This document shows positions 11,091 to 23,400 of a DNA stretch of 64,000 bases, one piece after another. How positions within the stretch are numbered: position 1 is the stretch's first letter; the number at the start of each line of letters is the position of its first letter. Source of the stretch: Bugula neritina (taxonomy: Eukaryota > Bryozoa > Gymnolaemata > Cheilostomatida > Bugulidae). The notes beneath the pieces were generated by a model. It worked only from the letters and a program-made list of their open reading frames with translations, was not told the origin of the DNA and did not search any database. A program made the translations under genes and the position numbers. The stretch covers positions 23,426,767 through 23,490,766 of the forward strand of contig OZ037766.1 of the NCBI GenBank assembly GCA_964035545.1, written 5' to 3'.

Positions 11091-11212
11091 GCGTATAGTT
11101 GCTATTCCTGTGAGAACCCCTGATCAAAAAGTTTATTTAGTGGGCCACGAATTTGTTTTCTATTGCCGTAACAGAGAAATTATGACTAAATGCCCTTCCT
11201 AACATCATCAAT
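11091..11212 (-). mobile_element. SINE fragment with V-domain-like body, lacking tRNA head
   Basis: Minus strand contains GATGTTAGGAAGGGCAT (11190-11206) and a tail with GGTTCTCACAGGAATAGC. Both blocks match the fuller copy at 37271-37463 (GATGTTAGGAAGAGCAT and GTTTCTCACAGGGTTGGC). The tRNA-related promoter part is absent, consistent with 5' truncation. Confidence 0.6.
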
Positions 11213-11329
11213 GTATGCTGTTACTAGTAGTAATTTAGTTTTACTGAATAGCCTAGCAGTTGAAGTGAAAAGAAGTTAGAGCTATGTTTAACTTTGACTT
11301 GTGCCTAAGGCTAATGAAGTATTATCAAT

Positions 11330-12010
11330 ACTAATAATCAATAGAGTATTAGTAATACTAGTAGTAATCGCTGTAACGACTAACGACATAGTCTGATTAG
11401 TAATAGTGAAGTGATAGTCTTACACAACTGATACTCATCTCAATCTGAATTTCATGATAATTAATAGTAATACGTTTATATTTAGTATTACTCATAGTAT
11501 TACTCTTAGTATCAGTATTACTAATGATTGTGGTTATCTGTTATTAACTATGTAGGCTATATTAGTAATTGGTACTAGTATCAAGTATTAAATCAAGAAT
11601 AAGTCCCCCACTTACTTGTACTTTCAGTTTAGAACTAATATTATGATTAACAATAATTTCAAGTTTAAGTTACTTTAGGTATCACAATGAATCATGATAA
11701 CAGTAACACTAACTATATCGACAGGTACCGGTAGCAACTGCAATATGAACATCATCATCGACATTACTTCATTATAATGATGCACATAATTATCATAAAT
11801 TAAGTAAATATCATTCTTCATTATCATTGGACAATACGCAAAACGAAAACTAAATCTTACTCTAAGAGTAAGAGTAAGACTAACTCTTACTCTAAGACTA
11901 AGTCTAAGAGTAAGTCACTAACTAAGTCACTTACAGTTACTAGCTGCAATTTTTAAAGTACCAGTATGGCTAAGAGTTATACTTACAGTAACACTAATTC
12001 ATTGATTAAG
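11330..12010. repeat. Low-complexity TAATAC/TAAGAG word repeat
   Basis: Dense, irregular repetition of TAGTAATAC, CTAATAC and (CTAAGAGTAAG) words on both strands, e.g. 11855-11935. Similar patches occur at about 13010-13200, 33130-33720, 43920-44170 and 45240-45640. Confidence 0.7.
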
Positions 12011-12822
12011 TAAGTTAGTAAGACTAAGAGGAAGTGTCCAGTTTAAATTAAATTGTGGTGACTGTTGAGACTTGGTCTCAAAGTTGAAACCGAACTCAAA
12101 CTGAAAGTTAAAAATTAAAGTTACTAAATACTATAACTATTAGTATTATTGTTAAAATTCACAGAAAAAATGAATGTGTCAAACTGTAATTTACAGAATA
12201 TATTTTGATTGTTTTAGTTTACAAGCAAGTCGACGGTATTAAATTTTTTAAAGAACACAATAAATGATTTATATTTAAAATTAAATTTCAATTTGAGGTT
12301 TCAAAACTCAACTTCTGGTACTTTTTTGTTGTGGAAGGTACAAAAGCGATGACAGTTGTCGTAATTGATATGTAGATAGTATTTGAAAATGTGTGTATTC
12401 AAAAGCAGTAATAAGACGTCATTTGAAGTACAGAACCTAGTTTGTGTTTCTGAAAAACAAAACTTTTCCTTATGAGATTCACATGGCAGAAAAATAAATT
12501 TATCAGAACACGAACTAACACCCAAAATCCTATAAATTTCTAACGATTCTCAACTTAGTCTCCCCTCTACACCACCGTAGCTTTGTAAACATAAATTTTG
12601 GCTAGAAAATTGTGATTTGCCGACTACTTGGCTAAAAATGGTCTTTGATTAGTGTTTTACTAAATTTAACCGATTTAGCTTTTTCAGTTTTATAGGCAAT
12701 AGCAATAATTATATTTTCATAATAGTTAGGTAAGCATACGCTAAAAAAACAAAGATACACCGCCTTTTCTTTATCAAAAACAAGGCAACTAATTGATAAC
12801 AGTACCAAGGTCCAGAATCAGA

Positions 12823-15800
12823 ATGGCAGTTGCTGCTGGAAGAATATTTTCTAATCACCTCCTGAGGAATTCGTTACGAAACTGTAAGTATAAGTTTTAC
12901 TCCAAGTCTAATGGGTGTGCTAAGTAGCAAAATACTACTGTTTTAGTTTTCTTTTTATGCTCATAGTCATACTGATACTGTAAGTGAAAAAATTATTGTA
13001 ATACCGACCAATAAAACTAAAAGTTAATCATAATGATAATGATAATCATAATATTATTATTAATGTAATTGTATAGTAATACTTATACACTTACATTTGT
13101 ACTTATAGTATTATGCTAGTACTAATTGTAGCTGACTCGTTCGAGTTAGACTTACAGTTACACTTCCTCCTAGACGTTGGATTTAATGCTATAGTTATCC
13201 TTATTAACTTTTGTTCATATTGATATTCATATTGGTGCTTGTATTGCATTCCTGTAAGGCTAAGTCAGTAAGACTAAATGGAACTATATGCAAGTGTAGT
13301 GCAAAGTGTAATATTGATAACTTTTTTTTAAAAAAATCGAAATACAGTTGAATTGTAATAACCCAGTAACTAAGAATAAGAATAACTGATTTAATGACTT
13401 TTGCTAAACTCAAAGTTAAATCACGTAATAGCTTTATGATTAAGAAGTACAAGAAGTAAATTAGTTTAATGCTTGTAGTTTATACTTATGTTACTAATCG
13501 TTGGAGTTTGACATTCAAAATAAAATAGAAGAAATAAAAAAGACTGTCAATAAACATGTATATGGCTATTCTCTAGGTGTGGCATCAGGTCTTCCAGGTT
13601 TAACTAAAGTGTGCAACCAGTTAAAGACAATTAATGTGCACAATAGCAGATGTGAACAGCTTCGCTATGAAACTAGTGAGTAGTAGTATAATTGTTGATA
13701 TAAACATAGTATCTATACTGTAACTTTTCTGTACTAACTCACTAAAAATTTACTAATTACTGTGGTGATTCACTAATTTTCCTATTCTTTATGTTGAAAT
13801 AAGTAGTAATTATTATATTATTACTGTATGTTATAAGATGTGTTAAATGCCTTGTCCAGGCTATTTGATTTAATTGTGTTACTAACATACATTAGTATTA
13901 GTAAACTTTTACTTTATGTATTAAGGTTTTATTTTAATGCATGTTTTATATAGCATTACTACATTATAATTTTATATCACTCTACTACTGTATATCTTGC
14001 TACCACCAGCTACAACTGTGAAAGAATCTGTACCACAAGCTAATGCACAGCTGGAGGAATACGGGAAAATGTGTGCTGAAGTTCTTCCTAAATATATCCA
14101 GGTTAGATATTGTAGTAGTTTTGTGGGTAGAATGAAATTAAGTGGGGAGCATAACTGCAGTATAGAAGAAACAAAGTATTTGTAGTCGAGAGAAGAAATC
14201 TTTATTGTATCAAAAGTAGCGTGTATAAGTAGGTCTGTATCCTACTCTGTGAGCTCGCCCCTTTATATACAGGGACAAAGCCCTTCTAGCAACTTCTACC
14301 GTTCCTGTCCAAAAGTCGGGCTTTCTGGCATTTTGTTGCGCTTGCCGATGTCAGAAAATACTCCGACTTTCGGACAGAATCGATTTAGACGATCATAACT
14401 GTTAAATGAAAGAATATAAAAATTTGAAAAGACAACTCTAGATAAAAGACACATTATACTATTATCGCAAATTTCCACTGCAATATTTCCTCTTTTTTTC
14501 AATGTAATGAGTTTTTTCTATGCAAATATATTGTTACACTCTTTTTGCATACATGTTTTGAGCGCATGCGTTAATATATTTACTCTTTTCTTTATGATTT
14601 AGATGTGGTTGTTTTTCAATGACATGCATTTATTCACGCTCTTCTTTTTTATACACTTATATAAATGCACTGTATTTGCCATGCTCTAGATGTTCATTAT
14701 ATTCTCTGTAGTGCCTTTATTCACTGCGTTTCCATGACTTTAAATTATGCGAATGGATGCTTGTACGGATGAATTTGTGGTTACAGTTTGCATGGGCTTA
14801 TAGTTGTAGCTTCATTCTGCAACTGTTTCCATATACAGAATGAAAAATCCATTCGAATAATGTGAAGCTTGGAAACATAGTGAGTGTAAGCCTAGTTATC
14901 TATATTTCACTATTTATATTGCAGAGAGCAGAAGTGACACAATTTGGGGAGCTCGAGCTATTGATACATCCTAGCGGAGTGATTCCAGTGACAACCTTCC
15001 TTAAGGATCACCACAATGGACAGTTTCTTAATCTTTCTGACATTGCAGGCATTGACATACCAGCCAAAACTAATAGATTTGAGGTGAAGTTATTTTACAA
15101 AATACAGCATTTTGCAAAATACAAAAGTTATTTTATAACTTTTTAGAAATTAGATTGAAATTTTTTTACTGAATTTTATCCAAGTATAATCTAAATAATG
15201 TTCTGTATTCCACATGAGTATAGATTATCATGGCATGCTTTGTAGATCGTGTATAATTTACTGTCACTGCGATATAACGCCAGAATTAGACTAAGAACAT
15301 ACACTGATGAACTGAGTCCAATTGATAGCCTGTGTTCTGTGTTTATCGCAGCTAACTGGTATGAAAGGGAGGTAGGCTAATTATACATTTAGTATTATTC
15401 TAATGTTTTTCATATTCCTCTTAATCATTGGAAAGGCATGTGGCCCGATCAGTAATGCAAAGTTGCATGTACTGTGCATATAATTGGTATCTAATATATG
15501 TAGACAAGGTGTTTCCATTTTTATTGTTGTTGCTCATCGGTTTTTTCATTAAATTTTGAGTTTAGGTTTTATATCTGTTGTTAACGCTTATTGTTACTGC
15601 TTTGCAAGTTACAGCTTTTTTGTTGTCATAGACATAGTGTTTAGTGAAACTTAGTGTAAGTTTTCTAATTAAATAGCCTTTACCAGATGTAATGTCTGTA
15701 GTATATGCAAACTATATTATTTATAAGATGCTATAACCCAAATATCACATATCATCATATAATTTACAGATCTGGGATATGTATGGTGTGTATTTTTCAA

Positions 15801-17219
15801 ACCATCCAGATCTTCGAAGAATTCTTACCGATTATGGATTTGAGGGGCATCCCCAGAGGAAGGATTTCCCCTTAAGTGGCTATGTGGAGGTAATTCTATA
15901 CATAGATGAGTGTTCAGGTGGTACTTTGCTCTACCCTGTTGGCCACACTGTTTATCTATAAACTTGATTACTCATTCTAATTTCCTAATATGCTCAATAT
16001 TCTTTTCTAATGAACTCCTAATTCTCAATCTGGATTCTTCCCAAGGATTAAGATCTAAATAGTGACAATCAGTTAAACTTATGTCAAATGAAAATTAAAC
16101 ACAAAATAAAATCAAGAGAGTATTTTTCCTCCACTGTCTAATTGTTGAGTACCAAAACATTCGTCTAGACTTTCATAAAACTAGTGAGGACAACTCTTCA
16201 TAAGTTTTATCTTGCAGCTTTCAAAGTTATATACTTTCGTACTTTGAACATTAAAGCAAAAAATTTTCAAGTGGTCGAGCTACCATATTTGTCCAATATC
16301 AATGAAGTTCTTCTTTCAAAATCTTTATTTGTTTTTTCGGCAATTGTGCTCTTTTTACTCTACAAATTCTTTTTCAACCTTCTTTGTCTAACTTGAAGTC
16401 TCTATGTTTTCCAATTGCATACCATGTTTAAATATCTATTATTACTTCATGGTTTCCAATGAGCTAAATACTGCAGTCATCACTGTATGCAAATATAGAT
16501 GAACTGCATATAAACATTGAATAATTATATTGCAATATATTTTTTTGTTTTACTTTATTTTTCAACATCGTAACTGCTTCTTTTTTTGTTGAATTCTCTT
16601 TAACCTTGAAGCTAATCTTTTTTAACAACTGCTGTAATAATGTGTTGTTTTCTCGGTTGACTGTGCTGGAAGTTTAGTTTGCTAAAAGATAGGAACAGCA
16701 ATTCTTTCATTGATAAATCATGCTTAACTCAAGGATGACTGTCAAACATTATCCTTTGAATTGCATAGATTAGAGAATTGCTGTCAAACTGATTTTCTTA
16801 AAAGCATTACTTTCTTCTCAATGTAATCAACAAGGTAGTTTTTTAGGATCACAAAGCTACCTTGAAAGTGACTCTGTAGTTAAGCAGTGCTCTCTATATG
16901 TAAATACATCAAGTTTGAGTCTTTTTAAGGAGATATTTTTTCTACTGGTAACGTTAGATAACCTCAACTATTTTATTAGCAAATAACCATGATTTCATGT
17001 ATGCACGCATGTTTTACTGTTCACTTGTAGATGAGATATGATGAAGATGTGAAAAGAGTTGTAGCTGAACCACTGGAATTAGCCCAAGAGTTTAGAAAGT
17101 TCGAGCTGGGTAGCGAGTGGGAGCAGTTCCCAGCTCATAGAAACAGAGAGGTGAAGGTGCGCCAAGTATCTCCAGGAGAGTCTTTCAAACAGGTTGCCAA
17201 GGAGGGTGAAGACAATTGA
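12823..17219 (+). CDS. NDUFS3: Complex I 30-kDa subunit (NADH:ubiquinone oxidoreductase core subunit S3)
   Basis: Six coding exons: 12823-12883, 14010-14101, 14925-15083, 15246-15371, 15770-15889, 17031-17219; 248 residues in one frame. The first exon is short, Arg-rich and non-acidic ([14 protein letters not shown]), as expected of a mitochondrial presequence. The core shows [34 protein letters not shown], the family signature [26 protein letters not shown] and [10 protein letters not shown], then [18 protein letters not shown]. It is a core subunit of the matrix arm of the respiratory chain near the quinone site. Family members are about 260 residues; only the presequence is slightly shorter. 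Introns are short except intron 5. Confidence 0.97.
13507..13679 (+). other. Orphan exon-like open frame in NDUFS3 intron 1
   Basis: An AG at 13501-13506 and a good GTGAGT donor at 13678-13683 flank a 57-codon open frame with mixed, protein-like composition ([18 protein letters not shown], then [19 protein letters not shown]). Spliced after NDUFS3 exon 1 it would hit a stop at once, so it is not an internal exon of that gene. I do not recognise the peptide. It could be an exon of a nested gene, a retrocopy fragment, or chance. Confidence 0.3.
14183..14400 (-). mobile_element. LTR-like fragment in NDUFS3 intron 2
   Basis: On the minus strand: CTGTATATAAAGGGGCGAGC (TATA box, about 14252-14272), CTCACAGAGTAGG, then ACAATAAAGATTTC (polyadenylation signal) and a terminal CGACTACA at 14183. 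Upstream is a pair of near-mirror words, ATTCTGTCCGAAAGTCGG and CCCGACTTTTGGACAGGA. The layout resembles the insertion at 4803-5230. The other border is unclear. Confidence 0.4.
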
Positions 17220-17456
17220 CAGTGTGATGATAATATGATGGATTAGTAACCATAATCTTATAACAAAGATGTGTTATGCCAGATTTTATTGTATTGTACA
17301 CCATAAAACTTGCTAAATAAGAAGAGTTTTCTGATAAGATTTGTACTGAACTGTAGTAAATTCAGTTGACTGATGTATAATAAATTATTGTCTGGTTTGT
17401 GATAAATGTGGCTTGTTACTATCAAGAGAAAGTTCTTGCTGGCATCTGGAGAGAGG

Positions 17457-20400
17457 TTATTCGTTGTCCAGTAAGTTATATTGAACGTGTTGCTCCTGTA
17501 ACAAGTGGAGCCATGGTTACCATATGCGAGGATATAATTTGTGTATTTCATGCTTTCAAATACAATACATGGTGCCCTAAAATAGTATGCTGAGTCATTG
17601 GCTCACCTCAATAACCTCATCTGGGTCAAACGGTTCATCCGCATCAATTTCGTTCAGGCTGATGCGACTAAAGGTCCTGGCAAATGATTCTCGTCTCATT
17701 CGCTCAAACCAGTTCTTATTTCGCTCAAAATACGAGCATTTCCTCTCTAATTTCCGTCTCCTCTTCTCACCAGAGTTCTTCTACACAAATTTCGTTTAAT
17801 CATTTTAAATAAACCTGCTAAGGTGCAGCATCAGCAATTTTGAAGTTGTGTTATATTCTCCAACTAGATAAAAAAAACAATTCCAAAAACTTATAATTGT
17901 ATCTGGTTCATTGGAAAAGGTTTTCGGGGCTAACTTTAAAAGAAATTGCATATGTTAATAATATTTTCTTTAATTTATTCTTTTTGTGAATAGCACCACA
18001 TAGGTAAAGCACATTTAAAATGTCTGGTGAAACAAACACTCAATTTTCCCCTAAATCTTTGAGTCGTCTTCAAAGTATATAATTTATGCTCTGAAAATGA
18101 TTTGTGTGAGGGACTTCAAGCATGTATGCATTTTAAAAATACTTCATGTAATTGCCACAATAAAAATTGGCTTGATATAAAAAATATTATAAATATTACT
18201 CAGCATCCATCATCACTTATTTACCAATGTTATAGACACTGTGCTATGTATGAGAATGTACTGGGTTTTAAAGTGAATTCGGCAATATCAATACTGTGTC
18301 AACATATCAAACTATTTAACTACGGACTGTTGGAGCTGACTTACAGATATAGTGGATGAGTTGAAGTTTTGAGAGGAGGCAACAGCAAGCAGGTTAACTG
18401 TAGGATCATTATCTGTTGTCAGTGCAGCATCGTAAGCCTGGTTTATGAGAAATGAAAGAGAATTACTTAATATGTGAATGCATACAAGTATATAATAAAG
18501 TAAGATCATCTCTTTATAATTAGTGTACATTATAGGAAAAAAAGCTGTTCAATATGGTACGCGGTGACAATTTGTTCATTTGATTATTTACGGCTAGTAA
18601 TAATCAAAGGCATATTACCGACTTAGGTGTATTTACCTTGAAAATTGTATTCTTCCATCTGGTACGGATTTTCTGATGCCGTTTCTGAATGCTTTTTGAT
18701 TTTGAATCAGGCGAACCAAAATGTGTACCATCTAGTTGAAGAATTGCCTAAACAAAAGATAAAAGTAACAGCAGCTCCTATCTGAACACGCATGCATATA
18801 TGCATATATAAAAGGATTATAGGCATTTTTTCATGTTTGAATATTCAAATTCTTGTAGAGACTCACCCCTAGCATGACTGTAACGACAATAATGAATGGT
18901 ACAAGTGAAATGAGAAAAGGAATTAGCCGAACTCTATCCCATTGCACAATCAATGAAGCTAAAAATATATATTTAGTATGATGAAAGTTATCTATTACAC
19001 AGAGAAGTTGTGACATAACATATCTTCATCACACTACGTTCTCATGATACATAATATTGTATAGTAGAATATAATATACATAGATCTTCTATAGCTTGGG
19101 CACAGCCGGAATCTATGTACTGATCTTTAGTGTAGGCCCTCAACTTGATGCAGTAGTCGGCACTATACTTCAGTTTTCCATTACAGTATTGACTCTTGAG
19201 TTTCCTGTCACATGTCTGAGAGCCAATGAGATAATCAACAGTTCTACCTGTGCATCACATCAACAATAATACACTTCATATTAATTATTTGTACATTATT
19301 CTCACATATCTCGCTTTGTCCTGTTCGGTAGTGGGATTATTTGCACATGTTACATTATACTATAACTAAGAATATGTACATTATATATACTTTTATATAT
19401 ATTTGCAATATATCTTGTATATCAAAATATTTCAATTCATTAGCAATATATTATGTATCATACACACTACTCTGACGATGACCGGGCTCAATCCACTGAA
19501 AGAGATTTTCATTAGTAACCACCACATCTTCCAAACCAATAGCTTCTTCCATACTCATATGTGCGTTATCCCCTCTAAATATTGGGTCTTTAGCTGCAAT
19601 GGCAGCAAATTCCAAGTTTACCGGCATGCGACTTCATAGAGTACACAATTTCGGTTACAAAGAAATAAAATATATAATGGCAGAACTGAAAAGTAATAGG
19701 CCAAAAACTTGTTTCAATTTGAGAACTATGTTTGTAACAGCTACTACAGTAGCGGCTCCTTATACCTGAATACGCTCTCTTTTTTCTCCCAACTTGAAAC
19801 TCGGCATGGAGAGCACCAGTAATGACATCTGGACATCCTGAACCGGTAAATAGCTGACATCTATCATGAATTAAATAAGGTGGCCAATAAGGATAGTCTT
19901 GAGCCTGCGATACCATATAAGGTAATAATAGTCAATGCATTTAAATATACTATAGTGAAATAATATCGCCCGTAGAATCATAGCATTTATTCACATGTAG
20001 GTAAGTATTACCCACAGCTGCCCAAGTAGTGAGGTTATCGGTAATGGTCCCCTCAATGTAACTTTGTGGTAGAAACTCATTTCGTTCAATAACAATGATG
20101 TTAAATAAATACACGCTGCCATTCAGTGGTGAAAAGATGTCAGTAAGACGCACTTCAATTGTACTTTCATCGGCATCAAAGTTCTTTAACCTAGAACTAA
20201 TAAAAATCAAAAAACGATGCAGTGATGCATATTACAGAGTTCTGTAACACACCATATGTCTCCATGCATGTGCTATAAAATATTGAGACAAAATATTATA
20301 ACTGCAATTTAAAGTAAGGTGCTATTAAATACAGAAATAACACTCAATTCTATAGTATATCACAGCATACTACAAAATATTACAGCATTCTGGACTGCGC

Positions 20401-23400
20401 AGTATACAGCAGTAACTCTGGTACACTGCAGAGCCCTACAATATACTAAAAAGCTACTCTAGCATTCTTTTATATTGTAGAAATCGTTGCAGCACATTTC
20501 AATACTAAGCATAAGCATTTCACTAAAATACCGAATGGGAGATCAACATACAATGTCTATTAGGTCCCTTCCACCTGTACATGAGCTATAGAAATCCGTA
20601 ACAAATAGAGACCTACCTACCTTGGTGATAGTATAGGAATCATATCCTCATATGTGAACCCATCAGCTACGGCTGGCTTTCCAGTTGGCAAATAAAAAGA
20701 AGCAGCAGGTTCTCCAAGCTTTCCATAAGCTTCCTCTTCCCAATCAAATATACTCCCATAGATCCATATATGGTAATTGAAACCAGGTGGCACTTTACTC
20801 TTTACTGTATGTATCTCTATAGCAACATGATGAATCATATGCATTAATGTGATTGTTCAAACAGCATATTATTGTAATGCCCAATGCTTAGCACCAGTAG
20901 AAAAATACAAAACAACTAAATCATTGCTCTCGCTGCTTCTACAGTCAAAGCACATCACATGAATCTGTGACTACTTTTTGATCCTAACAAGGAATAATTA
21001 CTCATAAGTATTCATGTAAGATCAAAACCTACTAGAGACAAGTTTGCTAATAGCAAATATTGAAATCGAATGTACATGAAATTATAAGCAGTTGATTTAA
21101 TTATCAACTGAGATAATACAATGTGATGGTACTAAAAAAGTAGGGAGTACTAACTAGAGCATCCTATAACCAAGGATTTGAATATAATATATATTATAAA
21201 GAATTTTAGCAATAAAATATATAATGTAATATAATAAAGATCAAGCATGTAATTTACCAGCATATACAAAATAAAATAATTCAAAATAATAGCTGTAATG
21301 CAAAATGAAATAATTTGTTATAGTGTAAAATAATATAATACACGAAACTCACTATTTGATCTAGAAGATGCATGACTTAGAGTAACATTGACTCTTATAT
21401 AATTCTTGTCATCTTTACCGATAAACCTGATACTGTAGTTAGCAATATCCTCTCTTTTATTATGTGTTGTGTTGGAGGAATTTAGACTGGATTTATTTTG
21501 AAATAAATTGGTGTTTAGCCAGGTTACAGTTACACTGCCGGGTTGGGAGGGGTCCACATCCACTATTGCACCATACTGGAGCTTGTAAGCTACAATGAGT
21601 TAGTGTAACAAGCTAATAGATAAAATATTGTCCCATAATGCACCAGGTACCGCAAAATCTAACAAATGGTGCAAAATTTGTCTGTACTACTGTATAAATA
21701 TAATATATATTTTTTTAAAAAAAATCATTTAGATGCAGTAGCGAAGAAATTGACATAGCTTATGTTCTTTAATTTTATTATTAAATTTTGGTTTGGGTAT
21801 ATAACTTTCTTTGCTAAATTTTTAATCTAGAACGCAAGCTTTTTTCAATTTCTCTATCACTGTACTTACCTCAGAAAAAGGTTCATATGAAATTTATTGC
21901 AACAGAGTGGAAGTCAACGTCTTACACAGATGCAAAAGGTTTTGTTTGTGAATGTTTGAAGGCAATCTTACTGTAGCAAATGTGTTCATCTGAGCCCATC
22001 CATTGGCCATAATCATTACAGGTTTTAACAATTTCATTTCTACCATCAAAGATAGAAGACCCAACAAACACATGGTGTGGGTAGCATCTTACAGTTACAC
22101 TATCTCCACTGTAGTAGATTGTTTGAGGGTTTAGTACTTCGGCTCTAACAAGATTTTTGATTTGAGGGCATTTTATACCTGCAACACAATAAATTAATAG
22201 CTTCACCTTTGTTTACACATTCCCTACTTTTAGCTGTTTACACATTTGCATTGGCAATGTTTAAGTAGTTAAATCTTTAAATATTTCATGCATACAAGGA
22301 AAACTTACATGAACACCGTAAGTTTTTCAGTAGTTACTTACGTGTGCACTGTAAATTTTGCCAGTTTAGCCACGATCCTTGAGTGTCACAATAACTATTA
22401 AAAGTTTGTTTGTAAAATGTGTCCGCCTAAAAGTATATATAAAATCTTTAGCAGCAGCTTCAAAAAGAACTATTTATTGCCATAATTTTTAAATTTTCCT
22501 TAATGGTGTAGTAAGAATAATTAACCAGACTGTACTTATAGTACATAGGTAGTTCTAGATAAGATACATACTACAGCACTGATAGGTAAGTAGCTATAGA
22601 TAAATGTGAAGACTCCATAAAGCCCATTTAGCATATCCACACAATAACAATAATAACTTTAAGTATTGAACAGGCAGAGGGATTGCAACTCCTACAGACA
22701 CTTGTCAATAACTATATTTAAACACTTGTTTTTTTCACCAAAGTTTTCAAGAAAAGAATTGCTAATCTAAATATGTCTTTGGGCTGTTTCTTTTAGTATA
22801 GCATTTAGATTATATATTATCCTATTATTTCATATCATACCCACAAAGACTAAAACAGATACAGTGAGAAACGGTGAAAGAGTTTTATATTATACCAATC
22901 TATTTTAATAATGCCAAGGCTCAGAACAGAGTTATAACAAATAAATTGAACAATTCTGCTACAAAAAAGCACCAAAAGCTTACTTAAAATAGAATTTCAT
23001 TAAAACTATATTTTAACTGCACATTACACAATAATACAGGCCTACATTTTATTTTGTTTTGAAAGCTTTACAAAATATATTTTACAAAGAATTTGACTAC
23101 GGGAACTTTTTAAGTCTATGCTGCCTTGATAATTTTTCTATTTATAATGCAGCATAAATGATATCACAAATTCTACTAAAGAATAATTCTACTGACTATG
23201 TAAGGGTAAAACTTACTAGAATACCATAACCTCCGTCACAGACCACTTGTATTTCATCATCAACAAGATAAGCTCTAGATTTATTTAGACCAACAACTCT
23301 ACCATTTGGTATCACAAGAGGGGGGTCGCTACACACCCTAGCTGAAGAAATATAGCTTTGTCAGAGAAAAATCTACATATATTATGGATGTATATATGTG

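Larger units (their letters stand above)
10419..12822. other. Intergenic between divergent LMAN2 and NDUFS3
   Basis: About 2.4 kb. It holds a SINE fragment (11091-11212), then low-complexity DNA at 11330-12010 made of short TAGTAATAC / CTAATAC / TAAGAGTAAG words. No coding exons are evident. The promoters of the two flanking genes must lie near the ends. Confidence 0.55.
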
